From positions 1-44,519 of the forward strand of contig PWYR01000141.1 of the NCBI GenBank assembly GCA_003567775.1: 44,519 nucleotides of DNA, read 5' to 3'. Position numbers and translations under genes: made by a program. Positions 1 through 8,976 of the stretch are shown here, piece after piece (position 1 is the stretch's first letter; each line of letters starts with the position of its first letter). The stretch comes from Ignavibacteriales bacterium. Lineage in GTDB: Bacteria; Bacteroidota; Ignavibacteria; T3Sed10-11. The notes under the pieces were generated by a model. It saw only the letters and a list, made by a program, of their open reading frames with translations, did not search any database and was not told where the DNA came from.

Positions 1-1128
1 ACAAGTCTCCGCTTCCCGTTTTTTATGAACGGGCGAGTCGTCGCTTGTAATGGTAGTGATAGTATGCTCTCCATGGCAATCGGTGCAAACCGGTGCACTC
101 CTTACACCGCGTGCAAATGCCTGCCCGTGGTTTGATCTGCGTAATTCGGCGAACGGTTCACCATGGCACTTTGCACAAGTGTTGTTGATATGTGACCGAT
201 GTACCGTGGATCGGACATCGTCTCCCGGAAAAACATTGTGTGAACCATGGCAATCGCTGCACGAAGCAGATGCTTTTCCTTCATCGATGGCAAGATAATG
301 AATGCTGTGCTCATATTGATCCATAAATTGCCGCGATCGCTCGCCGAAGTACTCGGCAAACTCATCCGATAGATGGCACGTAAGACATGTTTCCTGCTCA
401 CGGACAAACCGGTCCATAGATACATCGTGTGAATGATGGCAATCAACACAGGAAGGAGCGGCAGGATTTCCATCGAGGAAGTATTGTCCGTGAATGCTCG
501 TCTCTTCCTGCTCCTTAATATCACCGTGACAGGTTCCGCACGTCTGCTGTACGTTATCGGCGTGTACTTTTGATTGTGAATCGATAACTCTGAACACTTC
601 GTGTCCACCGTGGCAGTCGACACACGAAGCGTTAACAGAGCCGTCGGCTTTCTGAAATGCATGTGAACTTCGAACGAACTTTGCTACATCTCCCGTATCG
701 TGACACGTCATACAGGATGCTACATCGTTTCGCTGTTCAAAAGAAGGACGTACATAGTGCGCGGTATGACAATCATAGCACTGCGGCGCATCTGGGTGAC
801 CTTCTTGAAGTGCGCTAAAATGAATGCTCTTTTCCAAGCCCGGTGTATCGTGACACATCGCACAATCGACTTTCTCGATCGGATCGGCGTGGGGTATATC
901 AAAAGGATCGAAACCGAAGTGACAATCTACACATTGAAATATCCCGTGCATCGAATTCTCAAACTTTTCCCCATCGACGAATAACTTTACCTCTTCACCG
1001 TTACGAATCATTGTCAAATCGGGGTCCGTATGGCACATCAAGCAGTCTTCATTATCCTGCGATAAAGCGACCGGACTTGCAATAAGAAAGATGAGCAATA
1101 TTACCGGCATAAATCTTAATCGTTTCAA
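1..1128 (-). CDS. Multihaem c-type cytochrome, 3' end cut by window edge
   Basis: This is a periplasmic electron-transfer protein. The visible 376 codons hold twelve complete CXXCH haem-binding motifs, and a thirteenth cysteine codon lies at the very edge. Motifs alternate between a plain CXXCH (CLMCH, CAMCH, CMTCH, CGTCH, CLTCH, CAKCH) and CxDCH, the latter usually followed by xxH (CVDCH, CYDCH, CSDCH, CTDCH), with an SxH between them. This gives repeated two-haem modules of about 50-60 residues. I place the start at TTG 1128: it gives a proper signal peptide (n-region KRLRF, then a hydrophobic core ending near VALSQ) and has AGGA 10 nt upstream. ATG 1110 has no SD and would lose the basic n-region. 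Downstream partners (for example a cytochrome b) would lie outside the window. The substrate is unknown. Confidence 0.9.
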   Translation of the reverse strand, partial: MKRLRFMPVILLIFLIASPVALSQDNEDCLMCHTDPDLTMIRNGEEVKLFVDGEKFENSMHGIFQCVDCHFGFDPFDIPHADPIEKVDCAMCHDTPGLEKSIHFSALQEGHPDAPQCYDCHTAHYVRPSFEQRNDVASCMTCHDTGDVAKFVRSSHAFQKADGSVNASCVDCHGGHEVFRVIDSQSKVHADNVQQTCGTCHGDIKEQEETSIHGQYFLDGNPAAPSCVDCHHSHDVSMDRFVREQETCLTCHLSDEFAEYFGERSRQFMDQYEHSIHYLAIDEGKASASCSDCHGSHNVFPGDDVRSTVHRSHINNTCAKCHGEPFAELRRSNHGQAFARGVRSAPVCTDCHGEHTITTITSDDSPVHKKREAETC

Positions 1129-1337
1129 TTTTAGCCGTTCCTGCAGTATGTGATGAAAAATTCTACAATTTCATTAAGATATAAGTACAAGATTTATGCC
1201 AATGGTTTAGACAACTGAAAAATTGCATATACACCCTATTTAAAGCAATTTACGTTTGATTTCTTCCAAAAATTAACAAATAAAAAACATTGCTTCTTAT
1301 AAATGGGAATGTTATGTGGAATTATCTCACACAATCA

Positions 1338-3035
1338 TTAGAATAATCCCGTTATTTTACCATTCTCATCAACGGTCACATTCCACGCAGCCGGCTCCTT
1401 AGGTAATCCGGGCATTTCCATAATATCGCCGCATAATGGTACAATAAACCCGGCGCCCGATTTTACACGTATATCATCTATCCTCAGCTTAAAATCACGA
1501 GGCCAACCTTTCATCGATGCCTGATCGGATATAGAATACTGTGTCTTAGCCATACAGATGTAGAGTTTTCCAAATCCAATTTTCTCGTAGAGATCGAGCA
1601 ACCGAATGGCTTTCCGGGAGTATTCTACTTCGCTCGCGCCATATACCTTCTTCGCCACCGTATCAATTTTTTCAATTAAAGGAGTATCTGTAGTATAAAC
1701 CGGTGCATAGTTGCTTTCCGTCTCCTTAGTCAGTTGAATAACCTTACGTGCAACATCTGTCAGTCCATCCGCCCCTTTTGCAAACCCATCGGCGACGGCA
1801 AACCGAAGACTTTCTTTTTCAAGCAATCCGGAAAGTACCTCTATCTCCCGGTCGGTATCATGCGGGAAACGGTTAATTGCTATGACTACCGGCAATCCAA
1901 ACACATCACGCATAAGATGAACATGTGCACGTACGTTATCGAATCCTTTCTGAATGGCAGCCGTATTCTCTTCTTTGAGATCGTTTTTTCCGACGCCTCC
2001 ATGGAATTTTAGCGAGCGCGCCGTCGTCACAATCACCGCTGCATCAGGTCCCCGACCGATTTGAGGCGAAACTATATTCAGGAACTTTTCCGCGCCAAGA
2101 TCCGAGCCGAATCCTGCCTCAACTACTGCGTACTCCGAGAGCGAAAGCGCGGCATCGATTGCAGCCAGAGAACAAGTACCGTGCGCAATGTTCCCGAAAG
2201 GGCCGGTATGAACAACTGCCGGAGATCTATCCGATGTTTGTACAAGATTCGGTAACATTGCATCCTTCAATAATGCTCCCATAGAACCTTCAGCGCGTAG
2301 TTCTTTTACATAAATGCCGCGTTTTTCTTTTGTCAGACCGACCATAATATTTCCGAGACGTTCTTTTAGATCATCATAAGATCTCGATAGTCCGAGTATT
2401 GCCATTATCTCGGAGGCCGGTGTTATCACAAATGATTCTTCCCGCATCGGACCGCTTTTGAATGCCTCAAGACCGATGATGATTTTTCGTAATGCACGGT
2501 CGTTCATATCTATGGTACGAGGCCAGAGAATGCGTGTCTGATCGATGCCGAGAGGGTTACCATGAAATACGGATGCATCGGTCATTGCAGACAGCAAGTT
2601 ATGCGCAGACGTAACCGCATGGAAATCACCTGTAAAATGAAGATTGATCTCGTCCATTGGCTGCACCATTGTTTGACCGCCTCCGGTTGCCCCACCTTTA
2701 ATACCGAACACCGGCCCGAGAGACGGTTCACGCAATGCAACAATGGATTTTTTCCCCTCTTCCCATAATGCCATCGAGAGACCGATTGAGATAGTCGTCT
2801 TACCCTCTCCGAACGGAGTCGGCGTCGTCGCGGTAACAAGAATCAGTTTTCCGGTTTTTTCCTGTTTTTTAGCTTCTAGCGATTCGGACCTGATCTTGGC
2901 TTTATGCTGACCGTATAGTATTAGATCCTTTTCATCGAGACCTATTTTAGATGCAACTGTGCGGATATCATCGAGTGTTGTATTCTTATCTTTTTTTATA
3001 TTTTTCACTTTTTCGGAATCGTTTCCGGGACTCAT
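1338..3035 (-). CDS. fhs: Formate-tetrahydrofolate ligase
   Basis: This cytoplasmic enzyme of one-carbon metabolism joins formate to tetrahydrofolate using ATP, giving 10-formyl-THF. The protein is 565 aa, close to the usual 555-560. The family P-loop TPTPFGEGKTT lies at about residues 71-81, followed by the conserved LREPSLGPVFGIKGGA and glycine-rich GGATGGG region. The start is ATG 3035 because AGGAG sits 8 nt upstream. A GTG at 3044 is in frame but overlaps that SD. It lies 22 nt downstream of the nitroreductase gene on the same strand, so the two are probably co-transcribed. It could supply formyl groups for purines and initiator tRNA, or run in reverse in formate production; the window does not decide. 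No clear terminator follows it. Confidence 0.97.
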   Translation of the reverse strand: MSPGNDSEKVKNIKKDKNTTLDDIRTVASKIGLDEKDLILYGQHKAKIRSESLEAKKQEKTGKLILVTATTPTPFGEGKTTISIGLSMALWEEGKKSIVALREPSLGPVFGIKGGATGGGQTMVQPMDEINLHFTGDFHAVTSAHNLLSAMTDASVFHGNPLGIDQTRILWPRTIDMNDRALRKIIIGLEAFKSGPMREESFVITPASEIMAILGLSRSYDDLKERLGNIMVGLTKEKRGIYVKELRAEGSMGALLKDAMLPNLVQTSDRSPAVVHTGPFGNIAHGTCSLAAIDAALSLSEYAVVEAGFGSDLGAEKFLNIVSPQIGRGPDAAVIVTTARSLKFHGGVGKNDLKEENTAAIQKGFDNVRAHVHLMRDVFGLPVVIAINRFPHDTDREIEVLSGLLEKESLRFAVADGFAKGADGLTDVARKVIQLTKETESNYAPVYTTDTPLIEKIDTVAKKVYGASEVEYSRKAIRLLDLYEKIGFGKLYICMAKTQYSISDQASMKGWPRDFKLRIDDIRVKSGAGFIVPLCGDIMEMPGLPKEPAAWNVTVDENGKITGLF

Positions 3036-3057
3036 AACTATCACTCCTATTTATTAA

Positions 3058-3738
3058 TTATTTCATTTTGCCAAGAGGCATTATGTATAATGGATATTCA
3101 CCGTCTGCAAGCTTCAACACATCCGCCACTCTATCGTCTTGAAAAGCGCCAATAACAACTGTACCGATATCGAGAGCGACTCCCTGTAAATAAACATTCT
3201 GGGCAACGTGCCCCGCTTCCATATAAACATAGCGGAGTGCACGCCCTCCGTAACGCTGCTCCGTCCGGGCAACCACACCCGTTATAACCATTACAACGGG
3301 AGCGTTTGTTATCGACGGTTGTCGGAGAGCAACTTCAAAGAGTTCCTGCCGTCGATCGCCGTCGATTTTTTTCTCAAGAATATGATCCCGGTAATTATAC
3401 CGGTAAACGCCGTCCGGCATATCTTCTACTTCGGTAATAAGCAGATTAATTTCCATTGGAAACGTAGCGCCGGCAGAAGGCGCCGTTCGAAAACCGGTAC
3501 CTTGATCGGTAATGCCTTGCGCCGACCATGCTAATTGGGAAATTTCTTTTAATGACAATGGTACATCTGCATACTCCCGCACCGATCTGCGCTGCTGTAA
3601 TGTTTCTTCCACAGAAACGTTGCCGGATCGTTCCGGCGCCGGTAATGTAATAGTATGTGTATTGTTCATATCGTTCTCGTGATCAGGGACTGAACAAGAA
3701 AATAATACTGTAATAATGCCGATGAGTAATAGGTTCAT
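3058..3738 (-). CDS. SagB-type nitroreductase-family oxidoreductase, predicted lipoprotein
   Basis: This FMN-dependent nitroreductase-fold protein has 226 aa. The family start RRSVREY is at about residues 50-56, SAGATFP, typical of SagB-type dehydrogenases, at about 88-94, and a PLGK-like end. The N-terminus is a short hydrophobic segment ending LFSC (Cys15), which reads as a lipoprotein signal, so the enzyme is probably tethered outside the inner membrane. SagB proteins oxidise azolines in peptide maturation, but stand-alone lipoprotein members like this are of unknown substrate and no precursor peptide or cyclodehydratase is nearby. AAGGAG lies 7 nt before ATG 3738. Its first 56 nt overlap the end of the upstream flavin-reductase gene in another frame. 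Confidence 0.85.
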   Translation of the reverse strand: MNLLLIGIITVLFSCSVPDHENDMNNTHTITLPAPERSGNVSVEETLQQRRSVREYADVPLSLKEISQLAWSAQGITDQGTGFRTAPSAGATFPMEINLLITEVEDMPDGVYRYNYRDHILEKKIDGDRRQELFEVALRQPSITNAPVVMVITGVVARTEQRYGGRALRYVYMEAGHVAQNVYLQGVALDIGTVVIGAFQDDRVADVLKLADGEYPLYIMPLGKMK

Positions 3739-4321
3739 CGTGTTTCTCCTTTCCGGATTTGCCTCCCGTTTGTGGAGCCGATGCTTCGAGAATCGTACCT
3801 TCCATCGTTATAAACTTATTCCCGGTAATATGTGCAAGCGGTGTCAGATTATTTCGCATAACGGCATCATCCTCATGCACAAGTTCATCGCGAACATCAA
3901 CCGCAACTACTTCACCGATAATAAGGAAATGGTCTCCACACTCGAATTCATTTCGAAACCTGCATTCAATATTTACCTGACATTCTTTTATTTTAGGTGA
4001 TGTAATCTTCGATGGAGATACAGCCGTTAAGCCGAGCTTTCCGAATTCATCGGATTCTCTATCGAGCTGTGCAGATTGATACACGGCATCAAGTAATCCC
4101 GGTTCGGGTATACCTATAGTGAATTCGGCTTTCTCTTTAATGATTCGATATGTATGGGTTGTCGGTTTAATAGACACGGCGATAAGCGGTGGATCTTTCG
4201 ACACGACGTTCCACCACGCGAACGGTGCAATGTTATTTCGATTATTTTTGTCAATTGTGGATATTAAGATCGCTGCCGTCGGAGGCGTTGCATACAAAGT
4301 TCGAGCAATATCTATCTGCAT
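3683..4321 (-). CDS. Flavin reductase-like domain protein (flavoredoxin family)
   Basis: The protein has 212 aa and the split-barrel FMN-binding fold of the flavin reductase-like family (PF01613). Recognisable parts are TPPTAAILIST near residue 12, the NIAPFAWWNVVSKDPP stretch near residue 30 and the HFLIIGEV region near residue 130. Such proteins bind FMN and act as NAD(P)H:flavin reductases or as flavoredoxins passing electrons to a partner. The overlap of 56 nt with the following nitroreductase gene suggests coupled translation, and a reductase feeding an FMN enzyme would make sense; that pairing is inference. AAGG lies 9 nt upstream of ATG 4321. The last 25 residues lie in the overlap and are basic and low in homology-like features. 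Confidence 0.85.
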   Translation of the reverse strand: MQIDIARTLYATPPTAAILISTIDKNNRNNIAPFAWWNVVSKDPPLIAVSIKPTTHTYRIIKEKAEFTIGIPEPGLLDAVYQSAQLDRESDEFGKLGLTAVSPSKITSPKIKECQVNIECRFRNEFECGDHFLIIGEVVAVDVRDELVHEDDAVMRNNLTPLAHITGNKFITMEGTILEASAPQTGGKSGKEKHDEPITHRHYYSIIFLFSP

Positions 4322-4412
4322 AATTTTGTGCCTTGATGTTTAAACGTCAATTAAAGAAAACATATCTGCTTGTGAACAATTCACCCGAGCGATACATTTT
4401 AGGCACTCTACG

Positions 4413-4547
4413 ATGATTAAACGTTTTTTCTTAATCCTATCGAAAGTGAGTGAGGAAGAAAAGGAAATGGGGATGGTCTACACCCCCTTTTCCAAACATG
4501 ATGTGATCAAAAAATATGCCAGAAAAATGGGCATTTATACTAAATAA
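4413..4547 (+). CDS. Possible small protein, 44 codons
   Basis: An ATG-to-TAA open frame encodes 44 residues rich in Lys and Glu (SKVSEEEKEMG, then DVIKKYARKMG). It lies in the 301-nt gap between two minus-strand genes and points against them. Only AGG about 10 nt upstream resembles an SD. Composition looks protein-like but the frame is short enough to occur by chance. I do not recognise it. I see nothing else definable in the gap 4322-4622. Confidence 0.2.
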   Translation: MIKRFFLILSKVSEEEKEMGMVYTPFSKHDVIKKYARKMGIYTK

Positions 4548-4622
4548 GAAGGGGTATATCTTGTTTTTTCAATATTATAGATCAAATATTTCTCAAAAAC
4601 AGGAATTTATCCACAATGAGTA

Positions 4623-4997
4623 TTAATTTTTGGACGGCTTATTCATTTTATGCAACATAAACAAGAACAGTTCCCGCTTTTTTACTCGCTCCAATTTCCT
4701 GTCTATATATACGGTTTTTAAGATACCACCGATTGAGATGACAACCAACACTCCTATATAATGCCACGGAATCCAAGTCGCGCCAACTACGGCTGCTATA
4801 GCTGCGAGACATACCAGCGTACCAAGAACCATTGAGATTGTAGTAAATATACGTAGTTGCCTTTTATATGATGTAATTTCCTGCCTGACTGCGGATAACG
4901 GAGAAGTACTTTCTTGATTGCTAATCTCGTTCACACCCAAATAATTCAACTGAATTTCCAGAACTCTTCGCAACTCCTGTATCGTATCCATAAACAT
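4623..4997 (-). CDS. Small membrane protein, unknown function
   Basis: The protein has 124 aa. Residues 1-48 are polar, with a heptad-like pattern suggesting a short helix. Two hydrophobic segments follow at about 50-72 (ISMVLGTLVCLAAIAAVVGA) and 80-95 (IGVLVVISIGGIL), then a very basic tail (RKLERVKKRELF...KMNKPSKN). This reads as a two-pass inner-membrane protein with both ends in the cytoplasm. I do not recognise the family. Two in-frame ATGs (4997 and 4991) compete; GAGA 8 nt before 4991 slightly favours the second. It stands alone, downstream of pgm but separated from it by a 254-nt gap full of palindromes. Confidence 0.65.
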   Translation of the reverse strand: MFMDTIQELRRVLEIQLNYLGVNEISNQESTSPLSAVRQEITSYKRQLRIFTTISMVLGTLVCLAAIAAVVGATWIPWHYIGVLVVISIGGILKTVYIDRKLERVKKRELFLFMLHKMNKPSKN

Positions 4998-5162
4998 TCT
5001 CTAAAATAATTATAATTTAATGTGGTTTCTTTTATGGGATTATACGTAAGTACGATATAAAAGTTGCGGAGCAATAGCCAAGATCAACGCCCTTGTTGAG
5101 ATAAATTGTGTATCGGAAATATCCTGATTTGTGGATTGTTACCGAGTAACGATTTTTTTGTG

Positions 5163-5239
5163 CCACTCCTGCCGGAGTGGAATCAGGACGGTAAGGGTAA
5201 CCGGTTGCCACTACAGATATGCCGCTCCGGTGGAGCGGC
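5163..5239. repeat. Pair of short perfect palindromes (interspersed repeat)
   Basis: Two hairpins stand in the gap after pgm: CCACTCC/GGAGTGG at 5163-5169 and 5174-5180, and GCCGCTCC/GGAGCGGC at 5221-5228 and 5232-5239 with loop GGT. Between them lies a near-palindrome around 5196-5209 (GGTAACCGGTTGCC) and the phrase CTACAGATATGCC. The same design (stem ending CC, loop GGT or GGA) recurs at 6984-7052 and 43708-43736. They may also act as transcription stops after pgm. Confidence 0.6.
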
Positions 5240-5251
5240 GCCGATATTAAA

Positions 5252-6904
5252 CTATGACTTTACTCCCTCAAAAGCATCGCTCACTATTGCTTGCGCCTCT
5301 TCCTGGATTTTAGAAAGATGATCTCTTCCTTTGAAGCTTTCGGCATAGATTTTATATATATCTTCGGTGCCGGAAGGACGCGCAGCAAACCAGCCGTTTT
5401 CGGTGACGACTTTTAGCCCGCCAATGGGTGCATTATTTCCCGGTGCGTGTGTTAGTTTCGCAACGATCTGTTCTCCGGCAAGCTCTGATGCTTTAACCAT
5501 CCCGGGTGATAAATGTGCAAGTGCTTTTTTCTGATCTATATTTGCCGGAGCGTCCATTCGTTCATATACCGGACTGCCAAACCTGTTTTCAAGTTCTTTG
5601 TAATGTTCACCCGGGTCACGGTTTGTTTTAGCAGTGATCTCTGCTGCAAGGAGGTCGAGAATAATACCGTCTTTGTCCGTCGTCCACACAGTTCCGTCTA
5701 TACGCAAAAACGAAGCGCCTGCACTTTCTTCTCCGCCGAATCCATACGAACCGTCGATAAGCCCGTCGACAAACCACTTAAAACCAACAGGCACCTCGGA
5801 TAATTTTCGACCGAGTGCTTTCGCAACACGATCAATCATCGAGCTTGAGACCAATGTTTTACCGACCGCTGCATCTTTTCTCCATCCCGGTCGATTTGAG
5901 AATAAATAATTGATTGCAACGGCAAGATAATGATTTGGATTTAATAAGCCGGAGCTTCGCGTTACTATTCCGTGCCGGTCGTAATCGGGATCGTTCCCGA
6001 ACGATATATCGAATCGATCTTTCAGTTCAATTAAACCTGCCATCGCGTAGGGAGATGAACAATCCATACGAATTTTTCCATCCTTATCCACGGTCATAAA
6101 CGAAAATGTATGGTCGATATGTGGATTAACTATCTCAATTGAAAGACCGTACAGGTCGGCAATTGGTTCCCAGTAATCCAATCCGGAGCCGCCCATCGGA
6201 TCGACGCCGATTTTTATGCCGGCTGATTTGATCGCGTCCAGGTCGATGATGTTTTTCAAATCCTGTACATATGGCATGACATAATCATAGTCCCGGACTG
6301 ACGATGATTTAATCGCCTTTTCATACGGTATACGCTTTACATCTTTCAGATCATTGCAAAGAATTTCATTCGCACGGTTCTGGATCTGTATTGTCAGATC
6401 GGTATCCGCCGGACCGCCATGCGGCGGGTTGTATTTAAAGCCGCCGTCTTCAGGCGGATTATGCGACGGAGTAATGACAACGCCATCCGCTAAATCTCTT
6501 TTCTCCCTATTGTTATGTGTGAGTATAGCGTGCGATATAGCAGGCGTCGGTGTAGGACGCGAACCGCTTTGAACCATAACATAAACACCGTTCGCCGCGA
6601 GCACCTCGAGCGCTGTCGAATGCGCCGGTTCCGACAATGCGTGTGTATCCATGCCTAAAAAAAGCGGACCGGTAACATTATTTTTCGTCCGTACTTCAAC
6701 GATCGCCTGTGCAATAGCAAGAATATGATTTTCATTAAATGCATTCTTGAGAGAGGGGCCCCGATGCCCCGACGTTCCGAATGAAACTTGATGCGCCCGG
6801 TCGTCGGGATCGGGTTTATGAGTATAATATGCTGAAATCAGTCGTGGAATATTTTCCAATATTTCTTTCGGCGCCGGTTTACCGGCTAATGGATGAAGCG
6901 CCAA
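5252..6904 (-). CDS. pgm: Alpha-phosphoglucomutase
   Basis: The enzyme interconverts glucose 1-phosphate and glucose 6-phosphate in the cytoplasm. It has 550 aa, the size of E. coli Pgm (about 546). The catalytic phosphoserine loop TPSHNPP starts at residue 145 (Ser147). The metal loop DPDYDRHG, the sugar-binding GEESAG and the phosphate-binding [10 protein letters not shown] near the C-terminus are all present. The start is TTG 6904 with AAGGAG 6 nt upstream; no nearby ATG fits. With alpha-glucan phosphorylase (41.3 kb) and pyruvate kinase (29.4 kb) it supports glycogen turnover into glycolysis. It appears to be a single-gene unit flanked by palindromic repeats. Confidence 0.96.
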   Translation of the reverse strand: MALHPLAGKPAPKEILENIPRLISAYYTHKPDPDDRAHQVSFGTSGHRGPSLKNAFNENHILAIAQAIVEVRTKNNVTGPLFLGMDTHALSEPAHSTALEVLAANGVYVMVQSGSRPTPTPAISHAILTHNNREKRDLADGVVITPSHNPPEDGGFKYNPPHGGPADTDLTIQIQNRANEILCNDLKDVKRIPYEKAIKSSSVRDYDYVMPYVQDLKNIIDLDAIKSAGIKIGVDPMGGSGLDYWEPIADLYGLSIEIVNPHIDHTFSFMTVDKDGKIRMDCSSPYAMAGLIELKDRFDISFGNDPDYDRHGIVTRSSGLLNPNHYLAVAINYLFSNRPGWRKDAAVGKTLVSSSMIDRVAKALGRKLSEVPVGFKWFVDGLIDGSYGFGGEESAGASFLRIDGTVWTTDKDGIILDLLAAEITAKTNRDPGEHYKELENRFGSPVYERMDAPANIDQKKALAHLSPGMVKASELAGEQIVAKLTHAPGNNAPIGGLKVVTENGWFAARPSGTEDIYKIYAESFKGRDHLSKIQEEAQAIVSDAFEGVKS

Positions 6905-6983
6905 TTGATTCTCCTTTTTAAAGAATATGTTTCATCCGGGTTTCTTGTAGGTTACCGGATACTATTTATTACTTTGTTGAAAA

Positions 6984-7052
6984 CCCGTCGGAGACGGGCA
7001 ATGTTGGTGGCAGATAATGCACCAAATAAGTTGCAGCACCTCGGAGAGGTGC
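6984..7052. repeat. Pair of short palindromes (interspersed repeat)
   Basis: CCCGTC-GGA-GACGGG occupies 6984-6998 and GCACCTC-GGA-GAGGTGC occupies 7036-7052, each a perfect stem with a GGA loop. They lie in the 204-nt gap between the stop of the serine hydrolase gene and the start of pgm. Design and setting resemble the repeats at 5163-5239 and 43708-43736. Confidence 0.6.
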
Positions 7053-7108
7053 AATAATGCCCCCTTGCATCAATCAAAAAATTCAAATAAATATTCCCTG
7101 TCATATTA

Positions 7109-8557
7109 CTATCTCTTTTCAAACCAGATATTTCGTACCCGACCTCCCGATAACCGGAAACCTTCGATATTATTCCGACTGTCTTTTACAAATTCAACGG
7201 TACGGAACCACCATTGTTTTCCCGAGAACCACTCGTTAATAATCGGTGTGAGTTCGATATCGCTATGTCGTCGGTGTGTCGCAACCAGTCCGTCATTATG
7301 TAACACTATTGTATAAAAAGTACCGAGTTCTTCACTGTAATATGTTCCGGTATATGCGAGTAATTGCTGCGGCGTCGGATTATAATTTTCATCGGGTAAT
7401 ACGTTATTTTCCCGACGACGACGTTCCTGAATATCGGTTGGAGATTCTTCGGGTTCCAATATTTCATCCAGAAAAATGTCGGCGATATCGAGCGCAATCT
7501 GCTGTGGAGATATTCCGCTAAGGTTGCTTAACACGACAACAGCAAAACCGTTTTCAGGGAACCTGCCGACATAACTTCTAAACCCGGCATCGGCGCCGCC
7601 GTGACCGATGAGTTGCGCTCCGCGATAATCGACTACCTGTAATGCATACGCATAATCTATGCGTTCTCCGTTGTTTAATCTTCCCTGTTGAAGCATGGTA
7701 TTAAAAACTCTTTCATTTCCGATTACATGCGAATCAAAATTCAGCAGCCAACAGGCAAGATCATCAACGGTTGTAAACAAACTTGTCGCTCCGATGTTTG
7801 CATAATTCAGCACGCTCTTTTGGAAACCGCCTTCACGCAAAGGCGCATACGAATATGCACGGTTAGGTACAATATGCCGGTGATCACTATGAAAGTGGGT
7901 GTTATGCATATCAAGCGGCTTAAAAATATTCTCATCCGTCCACTCCTGAAACGATTTCCCGCTAACCTGTTCTACAATCTCTGCAAGTACGGTATATCCC
8001 ATATTCGAATACAGGTACTCCTCCCCCGGAGTGAAATTCAATTCGCGTTGGTGCTTGAGCATTTTTAAAATGTGTTCTCTGGTAATAACATCATCCAGCC
8101 GCCACCCCGCCATTGCGAGCAACTCCCATTGATCGCGCAATCCGCTTGTATGATGGATGAGATGACGTATGGTAATTGTTTCATCGAAATCAGGAAATTC
8201 CGGTACGTATAATCGTACATCATCATCAAGTGAAAGAAACCCATCGTCGGCAAGTTGGGCAATAGCATAAGCAGTGAATTGTTTAGATACAGAGGCGACA
8301 TGGAATATTGTTTCCGGTGTAACCGGTATATCGTACTCAAGGTTTGCCATACCGTATCCACGGGAATAAATAACTTCTCCATCCTGAAGAATTGCAATTA
8401 CCGCTCCGGGTGAATTTTCATTATCGACGTTCGCGAACAATCGGTCGACCCGCTCAAACGGCGAAGTCTCATTGGTATGGGCGATATAACTATATGAAGC
8501 GATAAATATAATTATCGCGATAAGAATAAATGGCAGCATTCCTGCGCGGTATCCCAT
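7109..8557 (-). CDS. Serine hydrolase, class C beta-lactamase / DD-peptidase fold
   Basis: The protein has 482 aa. A signal peptide or anchor (LPFILIAIIIFIASYSYIA) puts the domain outside the inner membrane. Catalytic motifs are SVSK at about residues 89-92, YSN at about 183-185 and HGG at about 319-321, the last replacing the KTG box as in esterase-like and D-aminopeptidase-like members of PF00144. About 110 residues after the domain form a C-terminal beta-rich extension, as in many FCB paralogues. Substrate is unknown; peptide or ester cleavage in the envelope is likely, and resistance to beta-lactams should not be assumed. I chose ATG 8557 because GGAG lies 6 nt upstream; ATG 8569 has no SD. 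It begins 24 nt after the DUF2007 gene, so both are probably one operon. Confidence 0.9.
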   Translation of the reverse strand: MGYRAGMLPFILIAIIIFIASYSYIAHTNETSPFERVDRLFANVDNENSPGAVIAILQDGEVIYSRGYGMANLEYDIPVTPETIFHVASVSKQFTAYAIAQLADDGFLSLDDDVRLYVPEFPDFDETITIRHLIHHTSGLRDQWELLAMAGWRLDDVITREHILKMLKHQRELNFTPGEEYLYSNMGYTVLAEIVEQVSGKSFQEWTDENIFKPLDMHNTHFHSDHRHIVPNRAYSYAPLREGGFQKSVLNYANIGATSLFTTVDDLACWLLNFDSHVIGNERVFNTMLQQGRLNNGERIDYAYALQVVDYRGAQLIGHGGADAGFRSYVGRFPENGFAVVVLSNLSGISPQQIALDIADIFLDEILEPEESPTDIQERRRRENNVLPDENYNPTPQQLLAYTGTYYSEELGTFYTIVLHNDGLVATHRRHSDIELTPIINEWFSGKQWWFRTVEFVKDSRNNIEGFRLSGGRVRNIWFEKR

Positions 8558-8581
8558 GACATTCTCCATTTTAATTGGTTT

Positions 8582-8908
8582 CTATTTTTTATGTTCGGGT
8601 TTCGGTTCGCCACAGTTCCAGCAGTCGGTAAATTGTCCCTCAATCTCCTCACCGCAATGGGGACATCGCCAGGACCATCGAATAACCGATTCATCCGATT
8701 GTACCTTTTTTCGAATAATGTCCCGTGCTTCAGCTTCACGGTTCTCATCCAGTATCCACAACTCAACCCAGCATTCGGTTGCAGGTATGCCGCCAAGCGC
8801 TGCGGAAAGGTTTTCATTGCGGATAATTGCGTGAACACCTTCCAGCTCGAGCAGGTTTTTCAGGTGATGAATTATCATCGGGTTTTGCGAACTATAAATT
8901 TTAATCAT
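8582..8908 (-). CDS. DUF2007 domain protein with C-terminal zinc ribbon
   Basis: The protein has 108 aa. Residues 1-70 match the DUF2007 signal-transducing-like fold (KIYSSQNPMIIHHLKNLLELEGV, then a WVELWILDENREAEAR end). Residues 80-100 form a zinc ribbon, with Cys82, Cys85, Cys96 and Cys99. DUF2007 is an ACT/PII-like small fold with no proven ligand, so a regulatory or metal-linked role is only a guess. The next gene downstream on the same strand is the serine hydrolase. Confidence 0.8.
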   Translation of the reverse strand: MIKIYSSQNPMIIHHLKNLLELEGVHAIIRNENLSAALGGIPATECWVELWILDENREAEARDIIRKKVQSDESVIRWSWRCPHCGEEIEGQFTDCWNCGEPKPEHKK

Positions 8909-8976
8909 ACGTATCCTGTACTCGATTCAAGAACCGAATAGAATAAACACAATATAAATAAGGTAAAACCGAAATG

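Noticed and set aside
102-662. 186-codon frame on the minus strand
   Set aside because: It is an out-of-frame shadow of the multihaem cytochrome; the true frame carries all the CXXCH motifs.
3058-3738. Azoline peptide biosynthesis cluster based on the SagB-like gene
   Set aside because: No cyclodehydratase, precursor peptide or exporter gene is nearby.
5163-7052. CRISPR array
   Set aside because: The palindromes have different stems and irregular spacing, there are no repeat-spacer units and no cas genes.
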